13,285 nucleotides of DNA from DATLFP01 sp035540955 (lineage in GTDB: Bacteria; Actinomycetota; Acidimicrobiia; Acidimicrobiales; CADCSY01): positions 1 through 13,285 of the forward strand of contig DATLFP010000050.1 in assembly GCA_035540955.1 (NCBI GenBank). Direction: 5' to 3'. Of the stretch, positions 1-6,580 are shown one piece after another. Positions within the stretch are counted from its first letter, which is position 1; every line of letters starts with the position of its first letter. The translations under genes were made by a program, and so were the position numbers. The notes below the pieces were generated by a model that was not told where the DNA came from, did not search any database, and was given only the letters and a program-made list of their open reading frames with translations.

Positions 1-1
1 C

Positions 2-1108
2 CCCAGACCCCTCCCAGCGCGCGCCCGCGTCCGGCGCTCCATCGCCGCCGCGGGCTTCAGCGCCCTGGCCGCCCTCGGGCTGGCCATCGACGCCACCCCG
101 GCGGCGGCCGACGCCGGTCGGGTCTACGCCTTCGGCAACGCCGCCGACCACGGCTCACCGAGCACCCCGGTCAACGGGATCACCCCCCTGCCGACCGGCA
201 CCGGCTACTGGACCGTCGACTGGGCCGGCACCGTGCGGGCCTTCGGCGATGCCCCCGACCTCGGCTCGCCCGGCCGGTCGGGCGCCATCGACATCACCGC
301 CACCCGCGCCGGCCGCGGCTACTGGGTGGCCTACGCCACCGGCGCGGTCGAGGCGTTCGGCGACGCCGAGTTCCACGGATCGATGGCGGGCAAGCCGCTC
401 AACCACCCGATCGTCGGCATCAGCCCCACACCGTCGGGCGCCGGCTACTGGCTGGTCGCCTCCGACGGCGGCGTGTTCTCCTTCGGCGACGCCCGCTTCC
501 TCGGGTCGATGGGCGGCACCCCGCTCGTCGCCCCCGTCACCGGCATCGCCACCACCCCCAGCGGCAACGGCTACTGGATGGCGGCCGGTGACGGTGGGGT
601 GTTCTCCTTCGGCGACGCCCGGTTCCTCGGCGCCGCGACCGGCGGCGGCATCACCGCCATCGCTGCCGCGCCGCGGGGCATGGGCTACTGGCTGGTGGCC
701 GAGAGCGGCAACGTGCACGCCTTCGGCGACGCGCCCGCCATCGCCGACCTGACGACCTCGGCCATCGCCGTCGACCTCGCCGCCCGCCCCCAGCGTGACG
801 GCTACTGGATCGCCACCGGCGAGGCGCCGTCGGAGCCGACGTACCAGGCCGCCGCCGGCGACCCGCCCGACGCCGACTTCGACCGGCTCGCGCAGTGCGA
901 GTCGAGCGGGAACTGGAGTGCGCGCGGCAGCTACGAGGGCGGGCTGCAGTTCATGAACAGCACGTGGCTCGCATACGGCGGCGGCGAGTTCGCCCAGCAC
1001 GCCTTCGACGCATCGCGCGAGCAGCAGATCGAGATCGGCCGGCGACTGTGGCGGGCGCGGGGCTGGAGCCCCTGGCCCCACTGCAGCCGGGCGGTGGGAC
1101 TGCGCTGA
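2..1108 (+). CDS. Secreted FGDA/GYW-repeat protein with C-terminal Rpf/transglycosylase-like domain (5' end cut by window)
   Basis: The frame is open from base 2 to the TGA at 1106-1108 (368 codons seen), and the true start lies left of the window. The first visible residues hold a basic RVRR stretch, a hydrophobic AAAGFSALAALGLAI core and a TPAAADA cleavage-like site, so this is an exported protein seen from its signal peptide onward. Six tandem modules of 37-42 residues follow (nt 122-826), each built as V-x-x-FGDA...GYW-V-x-x-x-G, probably blades of a beta-propeller-like fold. The last ~75 residues (nt 878-1105) form an Rpf/transglycosylase-like domain: FDRLAQCESSGNW with the expected catalytic Glu (nt 899-901), then GGLQF, TWLAYGG and a terminal GWSPWPHCS. 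By family knowledge such domains cleave peptidoglycan and can stimulate resuscitation or growth. The repeats may bind cell wall or polysaccharide; that is inference. A hairpin follows 19 nt after the stop. Confidence 0.93.
   Translation, partial: PRPLPARARVRRSIAAAGFSALAALGLAIDATPAAADAGRVYAFGNAADHGSPSTPVNGITPLPTGTGYWTVDWAGTVRAFGDAPDLGSPGRSGAIDITATRAGRGYWVAYATGAVEAFGDAEFHGSMAGKPLNHPIVGISPTPSGAGYWLVASDGGVFSFGDARFLGSMGGTPLVAPVTGIATTPSGNGYWMAAGDGGVFSFGDARFLGAATGGGITAIAAAPRGMGYWLVAESGNVHAFGDAPAIADLTTSAIAVDLAARPQRDGYWIATGEAPSEPTYQAAAGDPPDADFDRLAQCESSGNWSARGSYEGGLQFMNSTWLAYGGGEFAQHAFDASREQQIEIGRRLWRARGWSPWPHCSRAVGLR
122..826 (+). repeat. Six tandem FGDA...GYW protein modules within the Rpf-domain gene
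   Basis: Six consecutive coding modules start at nt 122, 233, 347, 473, 599 and 713, with lengths of 37, 38, 42, 42, 38 and 38 codons. Each opens with a hydrophobic residue and FG(D/N)A and ends with GYW plus about six residues. Modules 3-5 are the most alike. Bases 464-505 and 590-631 are near copies 126 bp apart, coding SDGG/GDGG followed by VFSFGDARFLG, which suggests recent duplication. Module 1 has FGNA in place of FGDA, and module 6 is the most divergent. Confidence 0.9.
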
Positions 1109-1127
1109 GGTCCGGGCGCGGGGTCGC

Positions 1128-1174
1128 TTTGGGCGGTGATCGCGCCGAGCTGCTCGGCACGGTCACCGCCCAAA
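1128..1174. terminator. Long hairpin: terminator or divided operator between the Rpf gene and the hydrolase gene
   Basis: A 12-base arm TTTGGGCGGTGA (1128-1139) is matched exactly by its reverse complement TCACCGCCCAAA (1163-1174). Inside it, GCCGAG (1144-1149) and CTCGGC (1153-1158) form a second perfect stem around a CTG triloop. The 4-nt linkers (TCGC and ACGG) can also pair partly, so the whole 47-nt unit folds as nearly one rod. It begins 20 nt after the Rpf-gene stop, which fits transcription termination. There is no U-tract after it, and the right arm ends 20 nt before the TAGGGT box of the next gene, at its -35 region. An operator role is therefore equally possible. Confidence 0.6.
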
Positions 1175-1194
1175 CGGAGAGGCGCGCGCCGTCG

Positions 1195-1200
1195 TAGGGT
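1195..1200 (+). promoter_or_regulatory. Leaderless-type -10 box (TAGGGT) for the alpha/beta hydrolase gene
   Basis: TAGGGT matches the actinobacterial -10 pattern TANNNT and ends 7 nt before the ATG at 1208. There is no Shine-Dalgarno sequence in between. Transcription starting at or next to the A of the ATG would give a leaderless mRNA. Confidence 0.5.
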
Positions 1201-1207
1201 CCCATCC

Positions 1208-2251
1208 ATGCAGCGCAGCTGGGTGTCGCTCGAGTCGACCGCGGCGCGCGCCGGCCACGGCAGCTTCCCGTGTCAGGGCCTGTTCTGGACGGCGACCGAC
1301 GCGGTGCCGAAGGTGGCGATGATCGCCACCCACTACAACGTCGACTTCAGCGAGCACTACCTCGCCGAGCTCATGGCCGAGCGTGGTATCGGCTTCCTGG
1401 GCTGGAACACCCGCTACCGCGGCAACGAGGCCTACTTCGTGCTCGACAGCGCCCTCGACGACATCGGCGCCGGCGTGCGGTGGCTGCGCGACCAGGGCGT
1501 GGAGACCGTCGTCATCCTCGGCAACTCTGGCGGCGGTTCGCTCATGGGCGCGTACCAGTCGCAGGCCGAAGGCGACCTGCGGGCCGACCTGTACGTGTCG
1601 CTGCAGGCCCACCTTGGCCGGCCCGAGGTGTTCACCGCGTGGCTCGACCCGTCGGTGACCGACGAGCTCGACCCGCTCTCGGTCGACCACCACCTCGACA
1701 TGTTCAACGAGAAGAACGGCCCGCCGTACTCGCCCGAGTTCGCGGCGATGTACCGCGACGCCCAGCACGCCCGCAACCAGCGGATCACCGACTGGGCCAA
1801 GGCCGAGCTCACGCGGCTGCCCGAGCACGGGATGTTCGACCGGCTGTTCCTCGTGGAGCGGGTGTGGGCCGACCTGCGCTTCACCGACCTCGCCCTCGAC
1901 CCCAGCGACCGCAGGTGGGGGTGCTACGCCGGCGACCCGAAGGTCGCGAACTACAGCCCGTTCGGCCTCGGCCGGGTCAACACGTGCCGCACATGGCTGT
2001 CGATGTGGAGCCTCGAGACGTCCGGGTGCTCGGCCGCACCGCACTTCCCGCGCATCACCGAACCGTCGCTGCTCGTGCAGTCGACGGGCGACGCCGGGAT
2101 CTTCCCGAGCGATGCGCGGGCGATGTTCGAGCTCATGGGGGCCGAGGACAAGACGCTCGAGTGGGTGACCGGCGACCACTACTTCCAGCACGAGGGCGAC
2201 CGGGGGGCGGTCGCCGACCTGCTGGCCGCATGGGTCCGCGCCCGGGCCTGA
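1208..2251 (+). CDS. Alpha/beta hydrolase family protein
   Basis: This 347-residue protein has the layout of an alpha/beta hydrolase. Strand-like IATHYNVDF is followed by WNTRYRGNE near the expected oxyanion region. The nucleophile elbow is GNSGGGS with Ser107, a likely acid is Asp295 in STGDAGIFPSD, and a likely catalytic His is His324 in TGDHYF. A long insert of about 150 residues between nucleophile and acid could form a lid domain, and it contains several Cys residues (WGCYAGD, NTCRTW, SGCSAAP). There is no signal peptide, so it is probably cytoplasmic. The substrate (ester, amide or thioester) cannot be read from the sequence. ATG 1208 is preferred to an in-frame GTG at 1136 because the latter lies inside the hairpin and would add a low-complexity Arg-rich leader. 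The VOC gene begins 38 nt downstream but has its own promoter-like box. Confidence 0.88.
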   Translation: MQRSWVSLESTAARAGHGSFPCQGLFWTATDAVPKVAMIATHYNVDFSEHYLAELMAERGIGFLGWNTRYRGNEAYFVLDSALDDIGAGVRWLRDQGVETVVILGNSGGGSLMGAYQSQAEGDLRADLYVSLQAHLGRPEVFTAWLDPSVTDELDPLSVDHHLDMFNEKNGPPYSPEFAAMYRDAQHARNQRITDWAKAELTRLPEHGMFDRLFLVERVWADLRFTDLALDPSDRRWGCYAGDPKVANYSPFGLGRVNTCRTWLSMWSLETSGCSAAPHFPRITEPSLLVQSTGDAGIFPSDARAMFELMGAEDKTLEWVTGDHYFQHEGDRGAVADLLAAWVRARA

Positions 2252-2277
2252 CCGGGCACGCCGGCGCCCGACGGGCG

Positions 2278-2283
2278 TACCGT
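2278..2283 (+). promoter_or_regulatory. Leaderless-type -10 box (TACCGT) for the VOC gene
   Basis: TACCGT fits TANNNT and is separated from the ATG at 2290 by exactly 6 nt (TGGGGC). That leaves no room for a ribosome binding site at normal spacing, so a leaderless start is the simplest reading. It lies in the 38-nt gap after the hydrolase gene. Confidence 0.5.
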
Positions 2284-2289
2284 TGGGGC

Positions 2290-2838
2290 ATGGAGCAGCG
2301 GAACCCGAAGTTCGAGCTGCGGGGCATCAACCACCTGGCGCTCGTGTGCAAGGACATGGCCCGCACCGTCGACTTCTACACGAACGTCCTCGGCATGCCC
2401 TTGGTCAAGACCATCGACCTCCCCATGGGGATGGGCCAGCACTTCTTCTTCGACGCCGGCGGCGGCGACTGCGTGGCGTTCTTCTGGTTCCCCGACGCCC
2501 CCGAGGCCCAGCCCGGCATCAGCTCGGCGGCGGTGCTCCCCGGCAAGGGCGACCTCGCCACCGCTCATGGGTCGATGAACCATGTGGCCTTCGACGTGCC
2601 GCCCGAGCGGTTCGACGAGTACGTCGCCAAGCTGCAGGCCGCCGGCGTGGCGACGAGCGAGGTCGCCAACCACGACGACAGCGAGTGGGGCGTCTCGAAG
2701 GAGGTGCACGACGGCGTGTTCATCCGATCGGTGTACTTCTTCGACCCCGACGGCATCCTGCTCGAGTTCGCGTGCTGGACCCGCACCCTCGGCCCCGAGG
2801 ACGTCCAGGTGGCGCCGAAGACCGCGATCACGGCGTAG
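2290..2838 (+). CDS. VOC-superfamily metalloenzyme (glyoxalase/extradiol-dioxygenase fold)
   Basis: This 182-residue protein opens with RGINHLALVCKDMARTVDFYTNVLG, split here as GINHLAL then VDFYTNVLGM, the classic first half of a vicinal-oxygen-chelate (VOC) domain. The second half contains SMNHVAFDV and ends with FFDPDGILLEFACW. His15, His98 and Glu159 occupy the usual metal-ligand positions, so a divalent metal site is likely. One chain holds the two beta-alpha-beta-beta-beta modules of a glyoxalase I or dioxygenase-like domain, but it is too short for a two-domain extradiol dioxygenase. The exact reaction (lyase, dioxygenase, epimerase or resistance binding protein) is not determined. Neighbouring oxidoreductases hint at small-molecule catabolism; that is inference. 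Its 3' end overlaps the convergent LLM gene by 11 bp. Confidence 0.88.
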   Translation: MEQRNPKFELRGINHLALVCKDMARTVDFYTNVLGMPLVKTIDLPMGMGQHFFFDAGGGDCVAFFWFPDAPEAQPGISSAAVLPGKGDLATAHGSMNHVAFDVPPERFDEYVAKLQAAGVATSEVANHDDSEWGVSKEVHDGVFIRSVYFFDPDGILLEFACWTRTLGPEDVQVAPKTAITA

Positions 2839-3847
2839 CGAGCGCCTTCGCCACCTCGCCCCACCGCTCGAGGTTGGCCCGGTCCATGGCGCCGAAGTAG
2901 AGGACGACGCGCGCGGCGATGCCCCGGTAGCGGCCGCTGATCGCCGCCGCCGCGCCGTCCCAGTCGCTGTCGACCACGAAGTGCGACAGGAGGTCGTCGT
3001 CGATGACCTGCGCCATGCCCCCGATGTCGCCCGCCTTCTGCCGCTCCCGCAGCTTCTCGGTGGTCCCGTCGTGGCCGAGCTGCTCGAAGATGAACGCGTA
3101 GTTGGGCGTCGAGCCGTAGAACGCGATCTGCATGCGCGCCATCTCCCGCCACCGGTGCTTCTCCTCGTCGCTGTCGCCGACGGCGGTGAAGCACGGCACG
3201 ATGAGGTCGATCTCCTCCGCTGACCGGCCGGCGGCCGCCGCGCCGTCGGCGATGTTCGGCAGTGCCGTCTCCCGCAGGTAGGTCGGCGAGTTGAGCGGGT
3301 GGACGTGCACGCCGTCGGCGACCTCGCCGGCCATGCGCAGCATCCACGGGTTCACGGCGGCGACGTCGATGGCGGGCGCCGGGAACGCGATCTTTCCCGG
3401 CGCCCACTGCGCCGGAAGCAGCGACATCGACCACCAGCGGCCCTGGAAGTCGAGCTTCTCCTCCCCGGCGAAGGCGCGGAAGCAGGCCCGCACCGCCTGC
3501 ACGTACTCCTTGAGGCGGGGGCCGGGGGGGCTGAACTCGGCGGCGTAGCGGCGCTCGACGTGGGCCCGCACCTGGGTGCCGAGCCCGAGGCGGAAGTGTC
3601 CCTCGCTCGCCTCGGCGAGCTCCCACGCCTCAGCGGCGGTGACCATGGGGCTGCGGGGGAAGGCCACGGCGATGCCGGTGAGCAGGTCGAGGCCGGGGGC
3701 GGCCACCGCCGCCGCGCCGCAGGTGAGGTACGCGCTCCGGCTGGTCTCGGTCACGACCAGTCCGGCGATGCCGGCCCGCTGGGTGGCCTGGGCCAGGTCG
3801 GCAGCGTCCTTGAGGGGCAGGGGCGAGGTCATCACGTCGACGCGCAT
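2828..3847 (-). CDS. LLM-class (probably F420-dependent) oxidoreductase, TIGR03617/MSMEG_2256-like
   Basis: This 339-residue luciferase-like monooxygenase-fold protein opens MRVDVMTSPLPLKDAADLAQ. Features typical of the F420-dependent LLM subgroup follow: GLVVTETSRSAYL, LLTGIAVAFPRSPMVTA, GHFRLGLGTQVRAHVERR, EYVQAVRACFRAF and GEVADGVHVHPLNSP. The pattern LGTQVRAHVERR resembles the mycobacterial MSMEG_2256 family as I know it. Such enzymes usually use reduced coenzyme F420 or FMN for hydride transfer on unknown substrates in the cytoplasm. The start at 3847 is chosen because family N-termini begin there; an in-frame extension upstream runs into the divergent rsbQ gene. A TAGGCA box lies 7 nt before the ATG, so it may also be leaderless. 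Its last 11 bases overlap the end of the VOC gene. Confidence 0.9.
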   Translation of the reverse strand: MRVDVMTSPLPLKDAADLAQATQRAGIAGLVVTETSRSAYLTCGAAAVAAPGLDLLTGIAVAFPRSPMVTAAEAWELAEASEGHFRLGLGTQVRAHVERRYAAEFSPPGPRLKEYVQAVRACFRAFAGEEKLDFQGRWWSMSLLPAQWAPGKIAFPAPAIDVAAVNPWMLRMAGEVADGVHVHPLNSPTYLRETALPNIADGAAAAGRSAEEIDLIVPCFTAVGDSDEEKHRWREMARMQIAFYGSTPNYAFIFEQLGHDGTTEKLRERQKAGDIGGMAQVIDDDLLSHFVVDSDWDGAAAAISGRYRGIAARVVLYFGAMDRANLERWGEVAKALATP

Positions 3848-3870
3848 GGCGCCCTGCCTAGCGCATGGCG
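3842..3870. repeat. Direct repeat of GCGCATGGCG in the divergent promoter region
   Basis: The 10-mer GCGCATGGCG occurs at 3842-3851 and again at 3861-3870, 19 bp apart. The first copy covers the start codon of the LLM gene and the two copies flank its TAGGCA box. This could be a regulator site or chance in GC-rich DNA. Confidence 0.35.
3855..3860 (-). promoter_or_regulatory. Possible -10 box (TAGGCA) for the LLM oxidoreductase gene
   Basis: Read on the minus strand, TAGGCA lies 7 nt before the ATG at 3847, the same geometry as the plus-strand leaderless genes here. The last base departs from TANNNT, so support is weaker. Confidence 0.3.
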
Positions 3871-3878
3871 ACCCTGGG

Positions 3879-3884
3879 TAGGGT
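3879..3884 (+). promoter_or_regulatory. -10 box (TAGGGT) for the rsbQ-rsbP pair
   Basis: TAGGGT is identical to the box before the hydrolase at 1208. Six nt separate it from the ATC at 3891, and 12 nt from the GTG at 3897. The 6-nt spacing used by the VOC gene would put the transcription start on the A of ATC. Confidence 0.5.
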
Positions 3885-3896
3885 CGGCCGATCGAC

Positions 3897-4682
3897 GTGC
3901 TCCGCCGGAACAACGTGCGGGTGGCTGGTCCGCCTGACGCGACCGCGATGGTCTTCGCCCACGGCTTCGGGTGCGACCAGAACATGTGGCGGTTCGTCAC
4001 GCCCGCGTTCGAGGCCGACCACCGCATCGTCCTCTTCGACGTGGTGGGGATGGGAGGCTCCGACGCCTCGGCGTTCTCAGCCGAGCGGTACTCCAGCCTC
4101 GACGGCTACGCCACGGATGTGCTCGAGATCCTCGAGGCCCTCGACCTGCGGGGCGTCGTGTTCGTGGGCCACTCGGTGAGCGCGATGGTCGGCGTGCTCG
4201 CCGCCATCCGCGAGCCCGATCGGTTCTCGAAGCTCGTGCTGGTGGGGCCGTCGCCCCGCTACCTCGACGATGCCGACTACGTCGGCGGCTTCGGTCGCGA
4301 CGACATCGATGAGCTGCTGCGGTCGCTCGAGAGCAACTACCTCGGCTGGTCGAGCGCGATGGCCCCCGTGATCATGGGCAACCCGGACGAGCCCCATCTG
4401 GGCGAGGAGCTGACCGCGTCGTTCTGCCGCACCGATCCGGCGATCGCTGCTCACTTCGCACGCGTCACCTTCTTGTCCGACAACCGCGCCGAGCTGAAGG
4501 AGGTCCCGGTGCCGGCGCTCGTCCTGCAGTGCAGCGACGACGTCATCGCGCCCGACGCCGTCGGCGACTTCGTGGCTCGGGAGATCCCCACGGCGACGCT
4601 CGTGAAGCTGCGCGCCATCGGGCACTGCCCCAACCTCAGTGCACCGGCGGAGACCGCGCTGGCCATCCGGGCCTTCCTCTGA
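3897..4682 (+). CDS. rsbQ: RsbQ-type alpha/beta hydrolase, energy-stress sensor partner
   Basis: This is a 261-residue protein if started at GTG 3897, or 263 if started at ATC 3891. It resembles Bacillus subtilis RsbQ throughout: RNNVRV, FAHGFGCDQNMW, LFDVVGMGGSD, the LDGYATDVLEILEALDL stretch, VFVGHSVSAM, SKLVLVGPSPRYL, a GGFG lid segment, FCRTDP, LQCSDDVIAPDAVG and GHCPNLSAP. The catalytic triad is Ser93, Asp214 or 215, and His243. RsbQ belongs with the KAI2/D14 receptor-like hydrolases; in Bacillus it is needed by the PAS phosphatase RsbP to signal low energy, probably by handling a small hydrophobic ligand. The next gene encodes that kind of phosphatase only 5 nt downstream, which supports the assignment. 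The start is uncertain: Bacillus RsbQ has a slightly longer N-terminus, and ATC 3891 sits at the leaderless spacing from TAGGGT. Confidence 0.9.
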   Translation: MLRRNNVRVAGPPDATAMVFAHGFGCDQNMWRFVTPAFEADHRIVLFDVVGMGGSDASAFSAERYSSLDGYATDVLEILEALDLRGVVFVGHSVSAMVGVLAAIREPDRFSKLVLVGPSPRYLDDADYVGGFGRDDIDELLRSLESNYLGWSSAMAPVIMGNPDEPHLGEELTASFCRTDPAIAAHFARVTFLSDNRAELKEVPVPALVLQCSDDVIAPDAVGDFVAREIPTATLVKLRAIGHCPNLSAPAETALAIRAFL

Positions 4683-4687
4683 CCGCC

Positions 4688-5899
4688 GTGAGCAGCGGGC
4701 GCGAGCCACTGATCGACCACGACATGGACGACGCCTTCCTCGATGCGCTGCTCGACGACGACGTCGTCGACCTCTACGAGAACGCGCCGTGCGGCTACCT
4801 GTCCACGCTGCCCGACGGGACGATCGTCAAGGCCAACGCCACGTTTCTCCGCCTGTCGGGCTACGCGCTCGCCGATCTCGTGGGCTCGAAGCGGTTCGAG
4901 CAGCTGCTCACGCCGGGCGGGCGCATCTACCACGAGACCCACTTCGCACCGCTGCTGCGCATGCAGGGCCAGGTCCGCGAGATCGCCGTCGACCTGGTGA
5001 CCCCGAGCGGCGAGCGGGTGCCGGTCCTGGTGAACGCGACGATGAAGGTGGATGACGAGGGCAACCCGGTCGTGATCCGCGCTGCCGTCTTCGACGCGAC
5101 CGAGCGTCGGGGCTACGAGCAGGAGCTGCTGGCGGCGCGCGACGCCGCCCGCGACGCCGAGGTGCGAGCCCGCGAGCTCGCCTCGACGCTGCAGGCCAGC
5201 CTCATCCCGCCGACGCTGCCCGCCATCGCCGGCCTCGAGGTGGCGGCCGCCTACCGGCCGGCGGGCGCCGGCGACGAGGTGGGTGGCGACTTCTACGACG
5301 TGTTCGAGAACGGTCGCGGCGACTGGGCCGTCGTGGTCGGTGACGTGTGCGGCAAGGGCGTGGAGGCGGCGACGGTCACCGCGCTCGCCCGCTACACCGT
5401 GCGGGCGACCGCCGCTCGGGGACGACGACCCCGCACCGTCCTCAGCGCCCTGAACGACGCGCTGCTCCGGCAGGGCGCCGAGCGGTTCTGCACGGTCGTC
5501 TACGCCCGGGTTCGTCTCGATGCCGACCGCACTCGCGTCACGATCGGCGCCGGCGGTCACTGGCTGCCGCTGCTCGTCACGCTCGGCGGCGCGGTGAGCG
5601 AGATCGGCCGACCCGGCACCATCCTCGGCATCGTCCCCGACCCCCACCTCGAGGACACGACGCTCGTGCTCCAGCCGGGCGAGGCGATCGTGTTCTTCAC
5701 CGACGGCGTGGTCGAGGCCCGGCGGGGTGACGACCTGTTCGACCACGGCGGCTTGTGCGACGTGCTGGCCGGGTGCGGCGGTCGGCGGGCGGAGGAGATC
5801 TGCACCGCGGTCCTCGACGCCGTGCTCGCGTTCCAGGACGGATTGCCGCGCGACGACATCGCGGTCGTCGTGCTGCGGGTGCCCCCCTCCGGCGAGTAG
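4688..5899 (+). CDS. rsbP: PAS-PP2C serine phosphatase, RsbP-like
   Basis: With the GTG start at 4688, 5 nt after the rsbQ stop, the protein has 403 residues, about the size of Bacillus RsbP. A PAS domain (about 25-145) contains LYENAPCGYLSTLPDG, the segment RIYHETHF, and a closing AVFDATERR. A helical, probably coiled-coil linker (about 146-180) ends in the family signature ASTLQASLIPP. A SpoIIE/PP2C phosphatase domain follows, with metal-binding acids in GDEVGGDFYD (195-204), GDVCGKG (218-224), FFTDG (Asp339) and DDIAVVV (389-390). It should dephosphorylate an anti-anti-sigma factor of the RsbV type, with the PAS domain and the RsbQ-like partner as sensory input. That target is family knowledge; no RsbV/RsbW gene is in the window. 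There is no transmembrane segment. An ATG at 4724 is an alternative start that keeps all domains. Confidence 0.92.
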   Translation: MSSGREPLIDHDMDDAFLDALLDDDVVDLYENAPCGYLSTLPDGTIVKANATFLRLSGYALADLVGSKRFEQLLTPGGRIYHETHFAPLLRMQGQVREIAVDLVTPSGERVPVLVNATMKVDDEGNPVVIRAAVFDATERRGYEQELLAARDAARDAEVRARELASTLQASLIPPTLPAIAGLEVAAAYRPAGAGDEVGGDFYDVFENGRGDWAVVVGDVCGKGVEAATVTALARYTVRATAARGRRPRTVLSALNDALLRQGAERFCTVVYARVRLDADRTRVTIGAGGHWLPLLVTLGGAVSEIGRPGTILGIVPDPHLEDTTLVLQPGEAIVFFTDGVVEARRGDDLFDHGGLCDVLAGCGGRRAEEICTAVLDAVLAFQDGLPRDDIAVVVLRVPPSGE

Positions 5900-5908
5900 C
5901 AAGGGGGC

Positions 5909-6574
5909 ATGACCGCCTCGTTCGACCTGGCTCAGACCGACCGCCTGCTCACCACCACCCGGTCGGTGCGCAAGCGCCTCGATCTCGACGCGCCGGTCGA
6001 TCTCGCCGAGATCCAGGCGTGCATCGGCATCGCCTGCCAGGCGCCGACGGGGGGCAATGTGCAGGACTGGCGGTGGCTGGTCGTGACCGACGAGGCCAAG
6101 CGGGCGAAGCTGGCCGAGCTGTACAACCGCGCCGCGGGGCCGTACTTCGCGTTCAACAAGCAGTCGATCGCCGAGCGGGGTGTCACCGGCATGGACGCCA
6201 TCCTCGACTCCGCCGAGCACCTGGCCGCCGTGCTGCACCGGGTGCCGGTGCACATCATCCCCTGCATCCTCGGCCGCCCCGAGGGCCAGGACACCTTCTC
6301 GCTGGCGAGCTGGTACGGGCGGATCTTCCCGGCGGTGTGGAACTTGAACCTGGCGCTGCACACCCGCGGCTACGGCACCACCCTCACCACCCTGCACCTG
6401 CCGGCCGAGGCCGAGGCCGCCGAGCTGCTCGGGATCCCGTCGACGGTGCACCAGGTGGCGCTGCTGCCGGTCGCCCGCTACACCGGCGAGGGCTTCAAGC
6501 CCGGTCGGCGTCGGCCCGTGGAGGAGATCACCTACTGGGACGAGTGGAAGGCGACCCGCCCGGCTGGCGGTTGA
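5909..6574 (+). CDS. Nitroreductase-family FMN oxidoreductase
   Basis: This 221-residue protein has the nitroreductase fold signatures: TTRSVRKRLD near residue 18 (phosphate-binding Arg/Ser of the FMN site), CQAPTGGNVQDWRW at 43-56, and LALHTRGYGTTLTTLHL around 148-164. These proteins bind FMN, usually as dimers, and reduce nitro compounds, quinones, flavins or enones with NAD(P)H. The true substrate here is unknown. The ATG follows the rsbP stop by 9 nt, with a G-run (AAGGGGG) only 1 nt from the start, too close for a normal ribosome site; translation may depend on coupling or on a TAG-type box. It may share the rsbQ-rsbP transcript. The downstream gene is convergent, 6 nt beyond its stop. 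Confidence 0.9.
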   Translation: MTASFDLAQTDRLLTTTRSVRKRLDLDAPVDLAEIQACIGIACQAPTGGNVQDWRWLVVTDEAKRAKLAELYNRAAGPYFAFNKQSIAERGVTGMDAILDSAEHLAAVLHRVPVHIIPCILGRPEGQDTFSLASWYGRIFPAVWNLNLALHTRGYGTTLTTLHLPAEAEAAELLGIPSTVHQVALLPVARYTGEGFKPGRRRPVEEITYWDEWKATRPAGG

Positions 6575-6580
6575 CGCCGT

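Noticed and set aside
1136..1207. Upstream GTG start for the alpha/beta hydrolase
   Set aside because: The added 24 residues are Arg/Ser-rich and lie inside the hairpin and -10 region; ATG 1208 has a matching promoter box.
4451..6451. Long minus-strand open frame across rsbQ, rsbP and the nitroreductase
   Set aside because: It has no domain signature and runs antisense to three well-supported genes.
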